Positions 1 through 10,958 of a stretch of 64,000 nt of DNA are shown one piece after another. Source of the stretch: Megaleporinus macrocephalus (taxonomy: Eukaryota > Chordata > Actinopteri > Characiformes > Anostomidae); NCBI GenBank assembly GCA_021613375.1, contig CM038720.1, positions 6,053,962 through 6,117,961 on the forward strand, read 5' to 3'. Under the pieces are notes generated by a model. That model searched no databases, had not been told where the DNA came from, and saw only the letters and a list, made by a program, of their open reading frames with translations. Within the stretch, counting starts at the first letter, position 1; each line of letters opens with the position of its first letter. The translations under genes and the position numbers were made by a program.

Positions 1-1214
1 GTGTAGTGGTTAGTATAGTGGTGTAGTGGTAAGTAAGGTTGGTGTAGTGGTTAGTATGGTGGTGTAGTGGTTAGTACGGTGGTGCAGTGGTTAGTACAGT
101 GGTGTAGTGGATAGTATGGTGGTGTAGTGGTTAGTATGGTGGTGTAGTGGTTAGTATGGTGGTGTAGTGGTTAGTAAGGTTGGTGTAGTGGTTAGTATGG
201 TGGTGTAGTGCTTAGTACGGTGGTGTAGTGGTTAGTACGGTGGTGTAGTGGTTAGTATGATGGTGTAGTGGTTAGTACGGTGGTGTAGTGGTCAGTATGG
301 TGGTGTAGTGGTTAGTAAGGTTGGTGTAGTGGTTAGTATGGTGGTGTAGTGGTTAGTACGGTGGTGTAGTGGTTAGTACGGTGGTGTAGTGGTTAGTATG
401 GTGGTGTAGTGGTTAGTACGGTGGTGTAGTGGTTAGTATGGTGGTGTAGTGATTAGTATAGTGGTAGTATAGTGGTGTAGTGGTTAGTATAGTGGTGTAG
501 TGGTTAGTATGGTGGTGTAGTGGTTAGTATGGTGGTGTAGTGGTTAGTAAGGTTGGTGTAGTGGTTAGTATGGTGGTGTAGTGGTTAGTACGGTGGTGTA
601 GTGGTTAGTACGGTGGTGTAGTGGTTAGTATGATGGTGTAGTGGTTAGTACGGTGGTGTAGTGGTTAGTATGGTGGTGTAGTGGTTAGTATGGTGGTGTA
701 GTGGTTAGTAAGGTTGGTGTAGTGGTTAGTATGGTGGTGTAGTGGTTAGTACGGTGGTGTAGTGGTTAGTACGGTGGTGTAGTGGTTAGTATGATGGTGT
801 AGTGGTTAGTACGGTGGTGTAGTGGTTAGTACGGTGGTGTAGTGGTTAGTACGGTGGTGTAGTGGTTAGTATGATGGTGTAGTGGTTAGTACGGTGGTGT
901 AGTGGTTAGTATGGTGGTGTAGTGGTTAGTATGGTGGTGTAGTGGTTAGTAAGGTTGGTGTAGTGGTTAGTACGGTGGTGTAGTGGTTAGTACGGTGGTG
1001 TAGTGGTTAGTATGATGGTGTAGTGGTTAGTACGGTGGTGTAGTGGTTAGTATGGTGGTGTAGTTGTTAGTATAGTGGTAGTATAGTGGTGTAGTGGTTA
1101 GTATGGTGGTGTAGTGGTTAGTACAGTGGTGTAGTGGTTAGTATGGTGGTGTAGTGGTTAGTATAGTGATGTAGTGGTTAGTATAGTGGTGTAGTGGTTA
1201 CTATGGTGGTGTAG
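1..1214 (+). repeat. 20-bp minisatellite derived from a SINE A-box region
   Basis: About 60 copies of GGTGTAGTGGTTAGTATGGT with C/T and A/G variants, cut by the window start. A 21-bp variant containing GTAAGGTTGGTG recurs at about 34, 175, 316, 549, 709 and 951, so there is higher-order structure (141 bp = 7 units plus 1 base). Each unit contains TGGTGTAGTGG, which fits the RNA polymerase III A-box consensus. The array runs straight into a SINE tail at 1215. Confidence 0.95.
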
Positions 1215-1316
1215 TCCATGGTGTACCCCGCCTTTGCCTCATGATGCTAGGATTGGCTCCAGCCCCCCCATGACCCAGACTAGCCAGATGAAGCAGAAGA
1301 TAATGGATGGATGGAT
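1215..1316 (+). mobile_element. 3' tail of a tRNA-derived SINE
   Basis: CCATGGTGTACCCCGCCTTT, then GGATTGGCTCCAGCCCCCCC and GATAATGGATGGATGGA. It matches, piece by piece, the 3' half of the SINE at 32413-32740. The middle of the SINE (B box and body) is absent: the A-box minisatellite is joined directly to the tail. Confidence 0.8.
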
Positions 1317-1828
1317 TTACTTGATGTAAATATGTGCACCACTGGTCAAATACCATGCTTTGTTGATATTAAAGTGAAAATTTTGTGGAAAAAGCACAAC
1401 TTATACTCAAGAATAATACAACAAGAATAATGATTCCGTTAACTAAAACGTACAGGCGTATTCTTAGCTCCCTTCTCTGCAGGGCTCGAAGCCCCTGAGG
1501 GTTCCCCGCTGGGTGTTCTATATAAACTAAAGGGAGAAATGGCTCTGGTATTATTACTCGTATAGTGTAAAACGCAAACAAGGAGCTTTTTCAGTCATGA
1601 TTAATTTCCACTAATGGATCAGCTCCATTCAGGAAGAGTAAAGATTTCACATGTGGTTTGTAGAAACAGATCCACTTACACATTTGGCTCAGTCGTGTCT
1701 CCAGTGCATCTCAAACCACCTCCTGATGGATCTGAGTAACAGAAACCAATCCGTCTCCGGAGCCTCTCGAGTGAATTTACAGCTTTACGATCAGATAGCA
1801 ATCCAATCAGTATTTGAGATATAGATGT

Positions 1829-1829
<1 letters not shown>
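1317..1829. other. Single-copy spacer
   Basis: No supported gene or repeat. Open frames overlapping it on the minus strand continue into the GATA array and are not coding. Confidence 0.6.
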
Positions 1830-1921
<92 letters not shown>

Positions 1922-1928
1922 ACAACAC

Positions 1929-1979
<51 letters not shown>

Positions 1980-1986
1980 GCAACAC

Positions 1987-2053
<67 letters not shown>

Positions 2054-2060
2054 ACAACAC

Positions 2061-2107
<47 letters not shown>

Positions 2108-2114
2108 GCAACAC

Positions 2115-2169
<55 letters not shown>

Positions 2170-2176
2170 GCAACAC

Positions 2177-2222
<46 letters not shown>

Positions 2223-2243
2223 GTAGATAGACCAACACAGATG

Positions 2244-2311
<68 letters not shown>
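1830..2311. repeat. (GATA)n array with regular interruptions
   Basis: AGAT tetranucleotides interrupted six times by AACAACACAG, AGCAACACAG or a close variant, about every 55-70 bp. This gives a compound higher-order array. The open frames rich in Ser-Ile-Tyr-Leu are artefacts of the 4-bp repeat reading through all frames. Confidence 0.97.
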
Positions 2312-2312
<1 letters not shown>

Positions 2313-3334
2313 GAATATGTCTTTGATTATAAAATTCTGGATCTGAAGTAAATTTGGTGGTGTTATCCGTTCCTAGCGTCACTGTCTGACAGACTGACCA
2401 TGGTGGATAATTTGTTGGACAAGCTCTACAGAAGAGAAATGACTGGCTGTAAGAAGCAGAGCACAGATAAATGAAGCCCCCCTACACTGTAACTCACCAG
2501 CACCAGGGTGGGTGTCAGCTGTCTGCAAAACATATGACTATTTGAAACACGTCAGCAGACGCTCTGTTTAACCCTTTCAGAAACACTGCAAACAGAATTC
2601 ATACTTCAGTTCCTCAGTTATCTGCTTGATCCGTACTGTCTTCACTCACATCAGAACTCAGAATGTTACTGAATAGCTCAGTACATCACTGAACCATCTT
2701 CTAACACAAATGCTGGGTTTTAACTGGCTTTTCTAAAGTATACAAATATAGACACATTTAACCCCCTTAAACCCTCAGGACCCTTAAACTGGTTCTCTTC
2801 AGAACCTCACTCTTATTAACTACCTTCACAATGGTGACTGAAAAATTCAGAACAGGTGCGGAATAATTCACTGAATAGTAAGTCTTATGATGAATAACTT
2901 CTCAGGTTCAAGGGGTTAATTAGATTCTGTCTCATTTGCATGTGTAAATCTTGGTTCTTGGAAAGCTTGAAATACAAAAAGACTCTTGGCAGAATATCAG
3001 TAATAAAATCTATAACCATAAGATTTAACCCTTTAAACTGTGTTTCTCTTTTAAAATATTTTATATTTGTACTTGTGGCATCACACAAAAAACATATTTA
3101 CTTCAAAGTCTAGCATAAATTCTTCTTTAGTCACTTCAGTAGCTCTTAGAGAAGTAATAATACTAAAAATAGAAATCAACACGTCAACATTGCAGTTCAT
3201 ATACTGGTGCACATACTGGTGATGTTATAGTCATAGACTATATTCGCACCTGAGAGAGTAAAGAATAATATATTAGAATAATATACTATACTGTACTATT
3301 ATACTAAGTGATATGCAGAAAAACACTGCATTGA

Positions 3335-3338
<4 letters not shown>
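2312..3338. other. Single-copy AT-rich spacer
   Basis: Nothing recognisable. Short open frames lack splice context and similarity that I can name. Confidence 0.6.

Positions 3339-3425
<87 letters not shown>
3339..3425. repeat. (TA)n microsatellite
   Basis: About 85 bp of TA, interrupted by one TATTATAT. It borders the AT-rich satellite. Confidence 0.97.
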
Positions 3426-3428
<3 letters not shown>

Positions 3429-6400
3429 ACTATACGCCATACAGTACAGTGCATAATACATATTATACAAATTATACTATATTATTTTGCATATATACAA
3501 TACAATTCTATGCTATAATATTGTAGTATAGATAAATGCTATACAGCAAAGCAGCACAACACAGCATTAAGTATTTAAATTATTTCCTTCATTCATCATT
3601 CATACCACTTATCATGGATCACAGTAAACACGGAGAACAACACCATGGCATTGTGCTATGCTATACTACACTATACTATATGTCATAGTTCATAGTCTAG
3701 TATAATATGTACTATAAAACATACTATATTATATTGCTCTACGCTATTCTTTACTATACTATATGCCATATAATACATAGTGTAGTATAATACATACCAT
3801 AGAAACACATTATATTATATTGCATATATACTACACTATGCTATTCTATACTATGCTATATGTCATATAGTACATGGTGTAGTATAATACATACTATAAA
3901 ACATACTATATTATATTGCATATATACTATACTATTCTATACTATATTATACTATATGTCAGTACATAGTGTAGTATAAGACATACTATAAAAATTTATT
4001 ATATTGTATATATACACTTTACTGTACTATTATATACTATAGGCCATATAGTACATAGTGTAGTATGATACTATAAAACATACTATATTATATTGCATAT
4101 ATATTATATAATTCTATACTATATTACACTAAATGTCAGTATATAGTGTAGTATAAGACATACTATAAAACATACTATATTATATTGCATTTGTATTATA
4201 CAATTCTATACTATACTATATGTCATATAATACATAGTGTAGGTCAATACATACTATAAAAAAATCTATATTATATTGTATATATACTTTACTGTACTAT
4301 TATATACTATAGACTATATAGTACATAGTGTAGTATAATACATACTATAAAACATACTATATGATATTGCACATATATTATACTATTCTATACTATATTA
4401 TACTATATGTCAATACATACTGTAGTATAAGACATACTATATTATATTGCATATATATTATACTATTCTATACTATATCATACTATTTATATAAGACATA
4501 CTATAAAACATAATATATTACATTGCATTTATATTATACAATTATATACATATAATACATATAATACATAGTGTAGGTCAATACATACTATAAAAACATT
4601 TTATATTATATTGCATATATACCTTACTGTACTATTATATACTATATGCCATACAGTACACAATGTAGTATAATTAATACTCTAAAACATACTATATTTT
4701 ATTGCACTATGCTATCCTGTACTAAACTATATGCCATATAATACATAGTGTAGGTCAATACATACCATAAAAACACATTATATTATATTGCATATATAGT
4801 ATACTATGCTATTCTATACTGTACTATATGTCATATAATACATGCTGTAGGTCAATACATACTATAAAACATACTATATTATATTGCACTATGCTATCCT
4901 GTACTAAACTATATGCCATATAATACATAGTGTAGGTCAATACATACCATAAAAACACATTTTATTATATTGCATATATAGTATACTATGCTATTCTATA
5001 CTGTACTATATGTCATATAATACATGCTGTAGGTCAATACATACTATAAAACATACTATATTATATAGCACTATGCTATCCTGTACTAAACTATATGCCA
5101 TATAATACATAGTGTAGGTCAATACATACCATAAAAACACATTATATTATATTGCATATATACCTTACTGTACTATTATATACTATATGCCATATAGTAC
5201 ACAGTGTAGTATAATTAATAATCTAAAACATACTATATTATATTGCACTATGCTATCCTGTACTAAACTATATGCCATATAATACATAGTGTAGGTCAAT
5301 ACATACCATAAAAACACATTTTATTATATTGCATATATAGTATACTATGCTATTCTATACTGTACTATATGTCATATAATACATGCTGTAGGTCAATACA
5401 TACAATAAAACATACTATATTATATTGCACTATGCTATCCTGCACTAAACTATATGCCATATAATACATAGTGTAGGTCAATACATACCATAAAAACACA
5501 TTATATTATATTGCATATATAGTATACTATGCTATTCTATACTATACTATATGTCATATAATACATGCTGTAGGTCAATACATACTATAAAAAAACATTT
5601 TATATTATATTGCATATATACCCTACTGTACTATTATATACTATAAGCCATATAGTACACAGTGTAGTATAATAAATACTATAAAACATACTATATTATA
5701 TTGCTTATATATATATAATACTATTCCATACTATATTATACTATATGTCAGTACATAGAATAGTATAAGACATACTATAAAAAAATCTGTATTATATTGT
5801 ATATATACACTTTACTGTACTATTATATACTATAAGCCATATAGTACTTAGTGTAGTATAATACATACTATAAAACATACTATATAATATTGCATGTATA
5901 TTATACTATTCTATACTGTATTATACTATGTCAGTATATATATGTAGTATAAGACATACCATATAACATACTATATTACATTGCATTTATATTATAATAT
6001 TCTATACTATACTATATGTCATATACATAGTGTAGGCCATTACATACTATAAAAACATTTTATATTATATTGCATATATACCTTACTGTACTATTATATA
6101 CTATATGCCATATAGTACAAGGTGTAGTATAATAAATACTCTAAAACATACTATATTATATTGCTTATATATATAATACTATTCTATACTGTATTATACT
6201 ATATGTCAGTACATAGTGTAGTATAAGACATACTATAAATCATACTATATTAAATTGCATATATATTATACTATTCTATACTATATTATACTATATGTCA
6301 GTACATACTGTAGTATAAGACATACTATATTATATTGCATATATATTATACTATTCTGTACTATATCATACTATATATATAAGACATACTATAAAACATA

Positions 6401-7365
6401 ATATATTACATTGCATTTATATTATACAATTCTATACATATAATACATAGTGTAGGTCAATACATACCATAAAAACACATTATATTATATTGTATATATA
6501 CTATACTATGCTATTCTATACTATACTATATGACATATAATACATGGTGTAGGTCAATACATACTATAAAAACATGTTATATTATATTGCATATATACCT
6601 TACTGTACTATTATATACTATAAGCCATATAATACACAGTGTAGTATAATAAAATACTATAAAACATACTATATTATATTGCTTATATATATAATACTAT
6701 TCCATACTATATTATACTATATGTCAGTACATAGAGTAGTATAAGACATACTATAAAAAAAATCTATATTATATTGTATATATACACTTTACTGTACTAT
6801 TATATACTATAAGCCATATAGTACATAGTGTAGTATAATACATACTATAAAAGATACTATATTATATTGCATATATATTATACCATTCTACACTGTATTA
6901 TACTATGTCGGTATATATATGTAGTATAAGACATACCATAAAACATACTATATTACATTGCATTTATATTATAATATTCTATACTATACTATATGTCATA
7001 TAATACATAGTGTAGGCCAATACATATTATAAAAACATTTTATATAATATTGCATATATACCATACTGTACTATTATATACTATATGCCATATAGTACAC
7101 AGTGTAGTATAATAAATACTATAAAACATACTAAATTATGTTGCTCACATATATAATACTATTCCATACTATATTATACTATATGTCAGTACATAGTGTA
7201 GCATAAGACATACTCTAAAACATATTATATTATATTGCATATATATTATACTATTATATACTATATTATACATAGTACAAAGTGTAGTATAAAACACATT
7301 AGAAAAACATATTTTACTGCATATATACTATACACCATATAGTACATAGTGTAGTATAAAAACAT
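3426..7365. repeat. AT-rich satellite, ~90-bp degenerate units
   Basis: About 3.9 kb built of variable 85-92-bp units containing CATACTATAAAACATACTA, a TTATATTGCATATATA block, a CTATACTATA block and ATACATAGTGTAG. Successive CATACTATAAAA anchors fall at 3893, 3983, 4069, 4158, 4250 and 4342. Two or three subtypes alternate, with CTATATGCCATATAGTAC or ATATGTCAGTACATAG. Short palindromes of TATA type are frequent. No coding capacity. Confidence 0.93.
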
Positions 7366-8181
7366 AGTATCTGTTTACTCTGCTCGTGTTTAGCAGACTG
7401 AAGATTCTCCAGAAGGACACTATTGGGTTGTGTTTGTAATCATTTTTGGCAATTTTATTAAAAAACATAAACTGGAACCTCTGTCAGAGCCTGGTATCGA
7501 AGGTTCTGGTACTCTGTGAAACCCTGTGGGTCAGTATGTGGTTCCACACATGAATTCCTCTCCATCACAGCTGAATGTGAGTTTCTGAGTGCTAGATAAT
7601 AATTTATGTGAGTCACTGGATGATTACGTGCAGTTTGAAGGGTTAACAGGGAGCTTTCCGCTGTATTTTCCTAAACGGTGGCTTTAATTAACCAGATTGC
7701 TGTGGTGGAAATCAGGAACAGCTGAAGTGCATTAAATCAGAATTGTTTACTGGTCGCTCCACGCCGAGGCTAATCAGCCTGAGTGAAGTGAAAAGCTCCG
7801 ACATGAGAGCGGGCATTAAGAAATCCAATCAATCATTCCAATTCCAGAGTGGCCGCCTCAAACGGCTCCCCACTGACCACCACTACGAAACACACAGCGG
7901 GGCGAGCTTCGGGTGGAGGAGCAGAAAAACGCTGAAAAAATATTATTATGAACTATACGACCATAAAGAGTTTTAAATGGGATTTCTGCTCCGGAGGGAT
8001 AGACGGTGGAATTATGTTGAACAATTAGAGCATTTATAGAATCAGGAAAGATATTTACTGAAATCATCCTGACTGTGTGCTCATTACTCTTCATTCAGCT
8101 AATCAGACAAATCAGACCCTGTCTAACATTAATTATACACATATACACATTAATTATAACATAGTCAATCAGCCAAGACGT

Positions 8182-8182
<1 letters not shown>
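7366..8182. other. Single-copy spacer with a GC-richer island
   Basis: No gene is supported. The part near 7740-7930 is less AT-rich and free of repeats (CACGCCGAGGCTAATCAGCC), and could be a conserved non-coding element. The 77-aa open frame there has no recognisable domain. Confidence 0.45.
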
Positions 8183-8244
<62 letters not shown>

Positions 8245-8254
8245 GTCTATGTGT

Positions 8255-8288
<34 letters not shown>

Positions 8289-8298
8289 GTCTATGTGT

Positions 8299-8340
<42 letters not shown>

Positions 8341-8350
8341 GTCTATGTGT

Positions 8351-8392
<42 letters not shown>

Positions 8393-8402
8393 GTCTATGT
8401 GT

Positions 8403-8440
<38 letters not shown>
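8183..8440. repeat. (GATA)n array with a 16-bp spacer
   Basis: GATA runs separated four times by GATGTCTATGTGTATA about every 45-53 bp. It adjoins the G/T minisatellite. Confidence 0.96.
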
Positions 8441-8448
8441 TAGATTAG

Positions 8449-10340
8449 AATTGTTTATTTGGTGGTTTGTTTGTTTAGGGTTTGTTTATTTGGTGGTTTA
8501 TTTGTTTGTTTGGTGGTTTGTTCATTTGGTGGTTTGTTTGTTTGTTTGTTTGTTTGGTGGTTTGCTTATTTGGTGGTTCGTTTATTTGGTGGTTTGTTTA
8601 TTTGTTTGTTTGTTTGGTGGTTTGTTTATTTGGTGGTTTGTTTATTTGTTTGGTGGTTTGTTTATTTGTTTGTTTATTTGGTGGTTTATTTGTTTGTTTG
8701 GTGGTTTGTTCATTTGGTGGTTTGTTTGTTTGTTTGGTGGTTTGTTTATTTGGTGGTTTGTTTATTTGGTGGTTTGTTTATTTGTTTGTTTGGTGGTTTG
8801 TTTATTTGGTGGTTTGTTTATTTGTTTGTTTATTTGGTGGTTTATTTGTTTATTTGGTGGTTTGTTTATTTGTTTGGTGGTTTGTTTATTTGTTGGTTTA
8901 TTTGTTTGTTTGGTGGTTTGTTTGTTTATTTGGAGGTTTGTTTGTTTGTTTGTTTGTTTGGTGGTTTATTTGTTTGTTTGGTGGTTTATTTGTTTGTTTG
9001 GTGGTTTGTTTGTTTAGGGTTTGTTTATTTGGTGGTTTGTTTGTTTGGGGTGTGTTTGTTTGGTGGTTTATTTGTTTGTTTGGTGGTTTATTTGTTTATT
9101 TGGTGGTTTGTTTGTTTAGGGTTTGTTTATTTGGTGGTTTATTTGTTTGTTTGGTGGTTTGTTCATTTGGTGGTTTGTTTGTTTGTTTGGTGGTTTGCTT
9201 ATTTGTTGGTTTGTTTGTTTGTTTGTTTGTTTGGTGGTTTGCTTATTTGGTGGTTTGTTTATTTGGTGGTTTGTTTATTTGTTTGTTTGTTTGGTGGTTT
9301 GTTTATTTGGTGGTTTGTTTATTTGTTTGGTGGTTTGTTTATTTGTTTGTTTATTTGGTGGTTTATTTGTTTGTTTGGTGGTTTGTTCATTTGGTGGTTT
9401 GTTTGTTTGTTTGGTGGTTTGTTTATTTGGTGGTTTGTTTATTTGTTTGTTTATTTGGAAGTTTGTTTGTTTATTTGTTTATTTGGTGGTTTGTTTATTT
9501 GTTTGTTTGGTGGTTTGTTTATTTGGTGGTTTGTTTATTTGTTTGTTTATTTGGTGGTTTATTTGTTTATTTGGTGGTTTGTTTATTTGTTTGGTGGTTT
9601 GTTTATTTGTTGGTTTATTTGTTTGTTTGGTGGTTTGTTTGTTTATTTGGAGGTTTGTTTGTTTGTTTGTTTGTTTGGTGGTTTATTTGTTTGTTTGGTG
9701 GTTTATTTGTTTGTTTGGTGGTTTGTTTGTTTAGGGTTTGTTTATTTGGTGGTTTGTTTGTTTGTTTGTTTGTTTGTTTGGTGGTTTATTTGTTTGTTTG
9801 GTGGTTTATTTGTTTATTTGGTGGTTTGTTTGTTTAGGGTTTGTTTATTTGGTGGTTTATTTGTTTGTTTGGTGGTTTGTTCATTTGGTGGTTTGTTTGT
9901 TTGTTTGGTGGTTTGCTTATTTGGTGGTTTGTTTGTTTGTTTGTTTGTTTGGTGGTTTGCTTATTTGGTGGTTTGTTTATTTGGTGGTTTGTTTATTTGT
10001 TTGTTTGTTTGGTGGTTTGTTTATTTGGTGGTTTGTTTATTTGTTTGGTGGTTTGTTTATTTGTTTGTTTATTTGGTGGTTTATTTGTTTGTTTGGTGGT
10101 TTGTTCATTTGGTGGTTTGTTTGTTTGTTTGGTGGTTTGTTTATTTGGTGGTTTGTTTATTTGTTTGTTTATTTGGAAGTTTGTTTGTTTATTTGTTTGT
10201 TTGGTGGTTTATTTGTTTGTTTGGTGGTTTATTTGTTTGTTTGGTGGTTTGTTTGTTTAGGGTTTGTTTATTTGGTGGTTTGTTTGTTTGGGGTGTGTTT
10301 GTTTGGTGGTTTGTTGTTGGGCTTGTTGGTTTAAGTGTTT
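8449..10340 (+). repeat. G/T-only minisatellite (TTTGGTGGTTTG type)
   Basis: About 1.9 kb built of TTTGGTGGTTTG and TTTGTTTG/TTTATTTG blocks, almost free of C and with few A. Longer blocks recur: TTTAGGGTTTGTTTATTT appears near 8473, 9011, 9115, 9731, 9835 and 10256, so 0.6-0.7-kb segments were duplicated. The long open frames (up to 646 codons, rich in Phe, Val, Leu, Cys, Gly, Trp) exist in several frames at once because the array has few stop codons. They are not genes. Confidence 0.96.
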
Positions 10341-10958
10341 GTTTGTCAGTGCCAAAAGAAAAGAGAAGGTACCGTCTTTGTGGCCCCCTGCGTTCTTGAC
10401 AGACAATACTTGGAATCATCCTAACGTCTCTCCTCCTGTTAACAGCATCCCTGATGGAAACCCATCAGCTTTCACTGCTTGTCAAGACTAGTGAGCAAAC
10501 TTCAGATCTTCTTGTGTGACTGATTACGATTGGACGAGTGTGAACGGACTGAGCTGGAGAGGGAAAACGTTCACATGGAGTATTCCAGACCCACTCCAGC
10601 CCCTCAATCAGGAGCCAAGCTGGAAAGCCACCAGCAGACGCTCCGCTCCTTTACGAGCTCTGCAGCGTGAATGATCTCGCTTTACTATCCTCATCAGGGG
10701 AGCCGTAACCCCCCCTCAGCAGGGTCCTCCGTCAGAGAGGCACTTTCAGTAAGCATCGCCATAAAAACAGGAGCGTGCCGAGCCTCCTCGGTGGCAGGAA
10801 TCTCCGTAAATCTGGAAAATCATGTCCAGTAAAGCAAAACTCCAGGCCAGTGAAGCTCATCATGAGGATCATCATCACTAATTAGTTTAAATTAACATCC
10901 CTCGTTCACTTGCCATCCGAAAAGAAGACATACCTGTACACAGCGGCATGCGGAGGGA
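10341..10958. other. Single-copy spacer, moderately GC-rich
   Basis: No exon is supported. The 10620-10830 stretch (AGCGTGAATGATCTCGCTTT, GGAGCGTGCCGAGCCTCCTC) looks like non-repetitive, possibly conserved, non-coding DNA. Confidence 0.45.

Noticed and set aside
1..1214. tRNA gene cluster suggested by repeated A boxes
   Set aside because: No B boxes, acceptor stems or anticodon arms; 20-bp units are too short for tRNAs.
1676..2382. Ser-Ile-Tyr-Leu frames on minus
   Set aside because: A 4-bp GATA repeat read in all frames.
8459..10399. 646-codon open frame rich in Phe, Val, Leu, Cys, Gly and Trp resembling a membrane protein
   Set aside because: It lies in the G/T array, overlapping long frames exist in the other registers, and there is no non-repeat domain.
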